Shown here piece by piece: positions 57,251 through 64,000 of a stretch of DNA of 64,000 nucleotides. Source of the stretch: Amphiura filiformis (taxonomy: Eukaryota > Echinodermata > Ophiuroidea > Amphilepidida > Amphiuridae); contig NW_027305501.1 in the NCBI RefSeq assembly GCF_039555335.1, positions 310,001 to 374,000 on the forward strand, in the 5' to 3' direction. The translations under genes were made by a program, and so were the position numbers. Numbering within the stretch: the stretch's first letter is position 1; each line of letters starts with the position of its first letter. Below the pieces are notes generated by a model. It did not search any database and was not told the DNA's origin. It worked only from the letters and a program-made list of their open reading frames with translations.

Positions 57251-57689
57251 GAATCGGCATTTAGGGCTATTGAACCTTTTCCAATTCCGTTGAAGGCTCC
57301 ATGAGGAGAGATTTTTAAACTATTTTTGAGAGTGTGTATGCTATAAACATGATAAACAAGTCATGTGCCAAAAAAAATCAGTTTGAGTAAAAATAATGTC
57401 CAACAAGTTCCTTATAAATTGGCACGCTTGTAGCCATAACAGTTTTATGACACAAATAAAAGTATAATGTCCGAAATGCAAGCAAAATGCAAAATTTGTG
57501 ACGATAAAAAACACAAACAAATGAAAATCTACTGAAGCACACACAAATACCATGTGCTTATTGCCGTGCGTGTTGTTATTTTACATAAAATACTTCAATA
57601 AAAGCATGCAATTTTGAATACAATGTAAAAACTCTTTATTGTATAATGTTGTAAAAGTTCAGCGCTTGTACTAATAAAATTGTATTCAT
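57251..57689. other. non-coding stretch
   Basis: AT-rich, no gene or repeat recognised; the - strand ORF at 57,341-57,553 has no domain. Confidence 0.4.
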
Positions 57690-58266
57690 AAAACTGGCCT
57701 CAAAAAGAAACTTATAATTTTTCACAAGTCCATAAAATGAACTAAACTTGCACACAGGATTACTTCAATACTCTACTCTAAACACTGGTCGGTAACCAAA
57801 CAGTTGTCCAACTTACACAACAGCAAAATGCACTGACATAGAACAGCTTCCTGGACCACATTCACAGCCAAATATTTGGCACCTAACGCAAGAAATCTGT
57901 GAGTAAGTGGAGTAATGTGGAACAAGACCTGTTTCTTGTAGGAAGTGTGTGAAAAGTAGAAGTAGCCCCGTTCAACACTATTCCATTTATTCTTTGGAAA
58001 TAATCACCCGTGTAAAGATCTTGTACGCATTCTCACAAATTTCCTTTGCTGGGTGGCAATTATTTGCCTGTGAATGTGGTCCACGAGGCTGTTCCGTGTC
58101 AGTGCATTTTGCTGTTGTGTCAGCTGGATAGCTGCTTGGTTACTGACATGTGCTTAGAATAGAGTATTGAAGTAATCCTGTGTGTAATTTTTGTTCATTT
58201 TTATTAACAGGATTTTAAGATGTGACATTGTTAAAAATTATAAGTTTCTTTATGAGGCCAGTTTTT
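57690..58266. repeat. foldback element, arms of about 180 bp
   Basis: AAACTGGCCTCAAAAAGAAA and CTTATAATTTTT at the left are complemented at 58,232-58,266. Pairing continues through CACAGGATTACTTCAATACT (about 57,755) and its image near 58,165, and GTCCAACTTACACAACAGC and its image near 58,110. Old, with several indels. Confidence 0.75.
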
Positions 58267-58365
58267 TACTGACTTTTTTGTTTAGAATGGTTTCATAATT
58301 TGCGAATGTCGTTCATTTTCTTATTTGTTCATGATCATGTTCTAATTAAAAATACAGGCGTAATT

Positions 58366-58643
58366 CTATTCAATAAACTGTAGATTACATAAAAAGTGGG
58401 TAATGGTGAATCCAACGGACAAGGACACAAAACACATCAAGGATCAATAAATGATACAAGAGGATACCTTGAATATGAACAACAGGAAAGAAAAAAGCAA
58501 GGTACACCAACTTGATGTGAGGAAACAAATAGATTACATGTTTGTACGAATCCACACCTCTCTTTACGAATCCACACTTAACTGTAGATTCGTGCAGAAA
58601 AGTGTTGATTCGTAGAAAATAATCTACAGTTTATTGAATAGAC
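58366..58643. mobile_element. MITE with 22-bp TIRs in the channel gene's 3' end
   Basis: TCTATTCAATAAACTGTAGA at the left is complemented exactly at 58,623-58,643. The interior has a TACGAATCCACAC word twice. The right TIR starts only about 20 bases after the stop codon of the channel gene and, on that gene's strand, supplies an AATAAA (58,630-58,635). Confidence 0.75.
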
Positions 58644-58661
58644 TGACGTCATAGCAATGGT

Positions 58662-58901
58662 TTAAAAAATCACATAAAACGTCCAGTAATATGCATTAAA
58701 CGCAAGAAACGCCAAAGCAAACAACACTCTTGCTAATTTATCCATGTGCTCGGCACTAAATCCTGTATACTCCGATTTCGATGGTCCGTTTGTCAATTCC
58801 TTTGCGTGTGCTCCGCTGTTCTCATTTGCTGATGGGCTGGTGCTGTCGTTCGTGCAGAGGCTGTCGTCGGGTTTTAACTTTGATGCATCATTAGATTTCT
58901 T
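58662..58901 (-). CDS. Cys-loop ligand-gated ion channel, last exon (TM4)
   Basis: After a TTTTGTCATCTTTTCCAG acceptor the - strand reads 79 residues: a hydrophilic cytoplasmic loop (KKSNDASKLKPDDSL ... GPSKSEYTGF), then AEHMDKLARVLFALAFLAFN and AYYWTFYVIF and stop. The motif (I/M)DKxxRxxFxxxFxxFNxxYW is the TM4 end of pentameric channels of the glycine/GABA-A/glutamate-gated chloride group. It joins in phase 0 to the TM3 exon at 63,075-63,176. The cytoplasmic loop of about 55 residues is short for the family. Anion selectivity and ligand cannot be told because the TM2 and binding-site exons lie outside the window. Confidence 0.85.
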   Translation of the reverse strand, partial: KKSNDASKLKPDDSLCTNDSTSPSANENSGAHAKELTNGPSKSEYTGFSAEHMDKLARVLFALAFLAFNAYYWTFYVIF

Positions 58902-59263
58902 CTGGAAAAGATGACAAAAATAATAATTTAATGATTACATTAAATGTATAGGTGTAAAATTAATGATTGTTACGTTACCCTTAACTGAATTCCTATGATT
59001 TTTGACAGATTTTAAAGTCTTTATATTCAGTGATACCAGCGAAAGTGTTTGGAAAAAAAATGTGTATAAATTGCCTAAAAGCAAAAGATAAGTCATTAAA
59101 ATTATCATTAGGTATTTTGAAATGAGGAAAACATCAGTATTGACAAAGTTGACGCCCATTCAAATGTACATGTAGCTAATTTGTCTACTATAGAGAAATA
59201 CAGATTCATATAAAAAGTCTTCTTTGTCTTTACACACAGGTTTTCGCCATAACAACTATAATA

Positions 59264-61455
59264 GTGTAGTCAAAAAAATCAATTCCGTGACCATTCTCTG
59301 GCTAGTAAGGTTTTACGATTGATTTGACTTCTATGGACTATTTAGAAAAAAATTAGCCCCCATGTCCCTCGCGAAAATCCCGGCATTTTTCGCTAGAGGG
59401 CAAAATCCAAAATGGCCGCCGCCACCATTTTGAAAAATTAAGTTTTGAACCAGAGCACCTATAATCATGTAGAAAGACACTTTTTCGGGTATGTCGAGCA
59501 CAAGGATTCCGATTCTGACATTAATTTGACATTACGGCATCATTTTCACCCATAAATCCAAGATGGTGGCCGGCACCATCTTGAAAAATTTCGTTCTAAA
59601 ATCGTGTACAAAGACACTTTTTTGGATAAATCGACCACAAGGATATCTGACATTACTTTGACATTACGTCCTCATTTTTACCCAGAAATCCAAGATGGCG
59701 GCCGCTGGTGCCATCTTGAGAAAAATAAGTTTTGAACCAGAGTACCTAAAATCGTGTACAAAGACACTTTTTCAGGTAGGTCGACCCCAAGAAATCCGAA
59801 TCTGACATTAATTTGACGTTATAACATAAATTTTGCCCAGAAATCCAAGGTGGCCCCCAATTGGTAGAGCGTAAATGTAATTCTTGAGTGGGAGCAGGAG
59901 CATAAGTGTGTCATTTCCGCCTTATTTGGGGTTTATGTCCCTTATCTGGGGGGTTAAACTGCTTTATCTTGAGTTTACATTACTTTTCTAGGGATAAGGC
60001 GCCTTATCTGTGGTTTAGACAGCCTTATCCGGGGTTTACTTTCCTTACCGGTGGCTAAGATGCCTTCAAACCTTAGCATATCGCAGTCGAAACCCAGATA
60101 AGGCATCTAAACCCCAGATAATGCGCCGGAACCCAGATAAGGGACGTAGACCCCAGATAAAGCAGTCTAAACCCCAAATAAGGCGCCTTAACTCTAGATA
60201 AGGGTCGTAAACCCCAGATAAGGGTCGTAAACCCCAGATAAGGCACCTAAACCCAAGGTAAGGCGCCCTAACCCCAGATAAGAGACGTAAACTCGGATAT
60301 GGCAGTCTAAACCCCAGATAAGGCGCCGTAACCCCCGATAAGGGACGTAGACCTCAGATAAAGCAGTCCCAACCCCAAATAAGGCGCCTTAACCCTAAAT
60401 AAGGAACATAAACCTAGGATAAGAGAAGTACACCCCAAATAGGCAGTCTAAATCCCAGATAAGACGCTTTAACCCCAGATAAGGCATCTAAACCCCAGAT
60501 AAGGCGCCTTAACTTCAGATGGGGGACGTAAACCTAGGATAACACAGTCTAAGCCCCAGATAAGGCATCTAAACCCCATATAAGGCGCCTTAACCCCAGC
60601 TAAGAGACGTAAGCCCAGATAAAGCAGTCTAACCCCCAGATTAGGCGCCTTCCATCAGATAAGGAACGTAAACTCCAGATAAGGCATCTAAACCCCAGAT
60701 AAGGGACGTTAACCCCAGATAAAGCTGAAATGATATACCTAATGCTTCCATATCCATTAATATTTCATAATTAGCCAAAAAAGGGAGTTAATTCGTGATC
60801 CTAGGTGCTCCCACTCAAAAATTACATTTACGCGCTACCAAATGGGGGCCATCTTGGATTTCTGGGCAAAAATTATGTTATAACGTCAAATTAATGTCAG
60901 ATTCGGATTTCTTGGGGTCGACTTACCCGAAAAAGTGTCTTTGTACACGATTTTAGGTACTCTGGTTCAAAACTTATTTTTTCAAAATGGCACCGGCGGC
61001 CGCCATCTTGGATTTCTGGGTAAAAATGAGGTCGTAATGTCAAAGTAATGTCAGATTTGAAATCCTTGTGGTCGATTTATCCAAAAAAGTGTCTTTTTGT
61101 ACACGATTTTAGGTCCTCTGATTCAAAACTAAATTTTTCAAGATGGTGCCGGCCACCATCTTAGATTTCTGGGTAAAAATGATGCCGCAATGTCAAACTA
61201 ATGTCAGAATCGGAATCCTTGTGCTCGACATACCCGAAAAAGTATCTTTCTACATGATTATAGGTGCTCTGGTTCAAAACTTAATTTTTCAAAATGGTGG
61301 CGGCGGCCATTTTGGATTTTGGCCTCTAGCGAAAAATGCCGGGATTTTCGCGAGGACATGGGGCTAATTTTTTCTAAATAGTCCATAGAAGTCAAATCAA
61401 TCGTCAAACCTTACTAGCCAGAGAATGGTCACGGAATTGAGGTTTTTGACTACAC
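59264..61455. mobile_element. 2.2 kb foldback with 600-bp arms and a GATAAGG core
   Basis: GTGTAGTCAAAA at the left (TA just before) and its complement at the right (TA just after) bound two inverted arms (to about 59,880 and from about 60,840). Each arm holds three diverged sub-repeats of about 140 bp with AAGATGGCGGCCG and GACACTTTTTCGGGTA words. The centre is the minisatellite at 59,925-60,730. No ORF. It lies in the intron between the TM3 and TM4 exons of the channel gene. Confidence 0.85.
59925..60730. repeat. GATAAGG minisatellite with an orientation switch
   Basis: About 30 units of 20-22 bp on the pattern AAACCCCAGATAAGGCGCCT / AACCCCAGATAAGGGACGTA fill 60,075-60,725. The first part (59,925-60,060) holds the same unit in the opposite orientation (CCTTATCTGGGG). 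Linkers alternate between GCGCCTTA, GGACGTA, GCATCTA and GCAGTCTA. Confidence 0.9.
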
Positions 61456-61730
61456 TACTAGTAGGCTATGTTAGACGTCTACTAATAAAGTTGCCAAAAT
61501 CTTAATTTTACGATACCCCGGATGACCAATTCACTGAATAGCCTTTAACCAAATCACGAATACTTTTTATTCGTTGTATAATCTTTACGATTGGTTTCTG
61601 TTGGCGGTGAGTGGTCCGAAATTTTTACACGAGTTTTATACCTAATTACATGAAAGCTCAAACATTCTTATTCAGTTTTAAGTGGAGCTATTAAAGTCCA
61701 CAGCCTTGTTGATTTTTGCGAGTCTGAAGT

Positions 61731-62151
61731 CTTTAAAGGGTGTCTTCGGCAATCACAACACTATGCCTTATATGATAGAAAATTTATTATCAAACACGAA
61801 TCATGTGGTTTTAATTTAAACAAACTCATATTGACCATAAAAACGAATTAATACAGCTGTCTCTCAACACGCGATATTCAAAATTCCCGAGTGCCAAAAT
61901 TGTCGAGTGCAATGACGTCCCAGTAATACAATGAAGGTTGACAACAATCGAGCACAAATAACCACGACGTCATTGCACTCGACAATTTCGGCGCGGGAAT
62001 TTTGAATATCGCGTGTTGAGAGCCGGGTGTTTTTATTCAATTTTATGGTCAATATGAGCTTGTTTTAAATAAAACCATGCGAGTCGTGCTTGATAATTAT
62101 TTTCCTTACATATAAGGCATAATGTTGTGATTGCCGGAGTCATCCTTTAAA
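61731..62151. repeat. foldback element, arms of about 185 bp
   Basis: CTTTAAAGGGTGTCTTCGGC at the left is complemented at 62,132-62,151. The inner arms CTCAACACGCGATATTCAAA (61,863) and TTTGAATATCGCGTGTTGAG (62,003) match exactly, with a short 46-base centre. No ORF. It also lies in the channel gene's last intron. Confidence 0.85.
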
Positions 62152-62159
62152 AAGTGTCA

Positions 62160-62375
62160 CAAATACTGCGACATTCAAATTTTACGCGCCACGGGGGGCA
62201 TGGAGGGTGCAAATACCCCCAATCAGAACTCTTGCCCCCCCCAGTAAAACCCAAAATTACAAAAATTCCACTTTTTACGGCATTTTTGCCCAAAATTTGT
62301 TGATTTTGCCCCCTGAAATTCACTTTGCCCCCTAATGCCCCGCGAAAAAAATTCCTGGCTCCGCCACTGCTTTTG
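62160..62375. repeat. decayed repeat ending GGCTCCGCCACTGC
   Basis: C-runs alternate with AAAATT and TTTTGCCC words and end in CCTGGCTCCGCCACTG, a common terminal sequence of non-autonomous transposons in invertebrates (recalled). Family not determined. Confidence 0.45.
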
Positions 62376-62399
62376 ACATTGAAGATTTTGGTTTATATC

Positions 62400-62592
62400 G
62401 GACACTGCATGTACATCGATCGTAGAACTTCATTCTGAAATGTCTTACATCGATCATAGACCTTCATTCTGAAAATGTCTTACATCAGGTACATCGATCG
62501 TAGACCTTCATTCTGAAATGTCTATGATCGATCGTACACCTTCATTCTGAAATGCCTTACATCGATCGTAGACCTTCATACTGAAATGTCTT
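62400..62592. repeat. tandem repeat, unit about 37-50 bp, 5 copies
   Basis: ATCGATCGTAGACCTTCATT followed by CTGAAATGTCTTAC repeats at 62,416, 62,451, 62,492, 62,527 and 62,562 with small length changes. Confidence 0.85.
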
Positions 62593-63060
62593 GCCCTTTC
62601 GACCCATACCTATATCTATGAGTGGAAAACCCTGGCAAAGCATTATTTGAACGTTGGCTAATGTGTTTATTAGCACTACTAGCTAAAACAGCAGGGGAAG
62701 CTGCAATGATGAGGCATTTCTTAAGATTCAATATCCAGATAATTTGTTTGCACATTGGATAGTTTGACATTTTATTTTCATCTTCCATTTCTGGTCAATT
62801 GATTTCAATAATATCATTTTTATTTTGAACTTGGGCGTACCGGGGCTACCGAGCTGGGGAGGGGGCAAAATTTCAAACCGTCCCGCTGATCCGCTACTAA
62901 AATAACTCTACTGGGTCAAATGCACGTGAAAATATTAACGATAAAATGGGCCGAGATTTATAGGACAATTGTACCTTGGTCAATTTTGTCCCCCGGTATT
63001 TCGAGCCGGGAAACTTCCCTCTTCCCCCTCCCCGATCGGTATGCCTCTGATTTTGAACAA
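62593..63060. other. intronic stretch
   Basis: CGTACCGGGGCTACCGAGCT near 62,836 and a weak inverted relative near 63,030-63,050 may be ends of a small element. No coding content. Confidence 0.35.
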
Positions 63061-63074
63061 AAGAAATACTGTAC

Positions 63075-63176
63075 CATTTTCCTGTCCTGAAGTACGATAA
63101 GATAGTTAGTCATGGCATATTCTATCAGCGAGAGGAAAACGAAGATAAGACACGCGGCCATCCATATATCTATAGC
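63075..63176 (-). CDS. Cys-loop ligand-gated ion channel, TM3 exon
   Basis: A TTTTTCCTACAG acceptor opens 34 codons: AIDIWMAACLIFVFLSLI, EYAMTNYLIVLQDRKM, then a GTACAG donor in phase 0. The (K)A(I/M)DIWMxxCxxFVFxxLxEYA motif is TM3 of glycine/GABA-A/glutamate-type channels, and an intron just before AIDIW is usual in this family (recalled). It precedes the TM4 exon at 58,662-58,901 across a 4.2 kb intron. The signal peptide, ligand-binding domain, TM1 and TM2 exons must lie beyond position 64,000. Confidence 0.88.
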
Positions 63177-63261
63177 CTGTAGGAAAAATCAGACATATTG
63201 TGGACATGTCCTTAAAAACCCTTTACCCCCGAATAGCCAGTATCGGGGTATATCATTTTCT

Positions 63262-63375
63262 TTCCCTGATCTTATTTTCACATACCACTGTCAGCAGCAG
63301 AATGGTAAGGGTTATTATTATTGGTTGGAGCTCTCCCCTGTTGACGATGGTATATGAAAATAAGATCAGGGAAAT
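63262..63375. repeat. 114-bp foldback
   Basis: TTCCCTGATCTTATTTTCAC at the left is complemented at 63,355-63,374. The arms are about 26 bp with one mismatch. Overlapping ORFs on both strands come from this structure. Confidence 0.8.
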
Positions 63376-63384
63376 TCGGCAAAC

Positions 63385-63715
63385 ATATAACGTTTTAAAC
63401 GGGTTATATGTTTGGTAAAAACGTTTTAATAACATTAAATGTTGGGTTATATAAAGGTTCCGGGTTTTTAAAACGTTTTGTGTGAAAACATATACAACAA
63501 CATTTTTAAAATGTCAAAATGTAACGTTATTGCTTTGGCCAAATATTTCGTCTGCATAAAAGTAACAATATATCAGAATATTTTGCAGTAAGTTTTCAAA
63601 AATGTATTTGAATGTTTTGAAAATGTTATATACCCTATACCCCACATTTAAACGTTTTATGGCAACCGTTTATAAACCTTTTGTGAATAAAGTCACGTTT
63701 TGTGTTTGCTGGAGA
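63385..63715. repeat. dispersed repeat with AACGTTTTA words
   Basis: ATAACGTTTTAAACG, AAAACGTTTTAATAAC and AAACGTTTTGTGTG recur, ending TTTTGTGTTTGCTGG. Related to 26,740-27,085. Confidence 0.5.
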
Positions 63716-63862
63716 GATTAAAATTGAAAGGAGACATATCTGACTGTAAAAGCTAACATTTTTAGAAAAGAAATTGATACTAATTTATTTTTATAGAAAT
63801 GTTACAATATAACTTTAAGGGATGGGGTATGAACGTTTGGACAGTATTTATTGTGGGACATT

Positions 63863-64000
63863 AGAGCACATCAGACATATCGAATTGCATTCTGAATACG
63901 AAGAATGTCCTTCTGATATCAAATAATTTTGATTTTTTGAAATTCGCAATGTAATACACATTTTATGGCAAATCATTAAAATTGATATTTTGATATTTAA
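63863..64000. repeat. start of an AGCACATCAGACATATCG repeat, cut by the window end
   Basis: Aligns with 43,118-43,260 at high identity. Confidence 0.75.

Noticed and set aside
58935-59159. Hydrophobic - strand ORF just upstream of the TM4 exon
   Set aside because: Considered as TM3 or another channel exon, but it lacks family motifs and splice sites; a better TM3 exon lies at 63,075-63,176.
63112-63435. ORFs on both strands next to the TM3 exon
   Set aside because: The + strand frame is antisense to the TM3 exon, and the rest is the small foldback at 63,262-63,375.

Overview
The window looks like 64 kb of a metazoan nuclear genome, most probably a marine invertebrate deuterostome such as an echinoderm. 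Coding sequence is sparse and split by introns with GT/AG borders. Non-coding DNA is AT-rich, AGGCCTA-like words recur, and a large share is non-autonomous transposons, foldbacks and minisatellites. No bacterial operons, CRISPR arrays or complete rRNA or tRNA genes are visible. The species is inference.

Genes supported by sequence: (1) a leucine-rich-repeat 7TM receptor (GRL101/relaxin-receptor type) on the + strand at 46.9-53.1 kb. A 1,767-residue frame holds about 25 tandem 48-residue LRR pairs and then a rhodopsin-type 7TM domain. An upstream CUB-like/LRR part lies in shifted frames. (2) The last exon of NUP43 on the - strand (28,759-28,994). (3) The last two exons of a Cys-loop ligand-gated channel on the - strand (63,075-63,176 with TM3; 58,662-58,901 with TM4). 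The intron between them carries a 2.2 kb foldback element. (4) Three paralogous 38-nt signal-peptide first exons on the - strand (near 2.5, 6.3 and 56.9 kb), inside a segment present three times. (5) Small candidate exons in a tandemly duplicated unit at 32.7-43.1 kb.

Layout: 0-8 kb holds a TTAA-flanked MITE, two copies of the signal-exon segment (one split by an insertion with an 8-bp target duplication), a perfect 52-bp palindrome and a foldback. 8.9-10.3 kb is a 5'-truncated LINE. 11.5-15 kb is tandem repeats and a TIR element. 15-20 kb has three small TA-flanked MITEs, a strange GCAAGC/GCATGC array and a deleted mariner. 21.5-23.3 kb is a large inverted repeat around a decayed conserved ORF. 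24-26.7 kb has a TIR element, a hAT MITE with a perfect 8-bp target duplication and a second, inverted GCAAGC array. 28-30 kb has the NUP43 end and another LINE tail. 32.7-43.1 kb holds three copies or part copies of one unit, broken by a TIR element containing a decayed DIRS-type retroelement. 45.6-54 kb holds the receptor gene flanked by minisatellites. 54-64 kb holds several foldbacks, the third signal-exon segment and the channel gene.

The genes do not form a pathway. The main themes are transposon-driven rearrangement and a receptor whose ectodomain is encoded by a nearly homogeneous 144-bp coding repeat.
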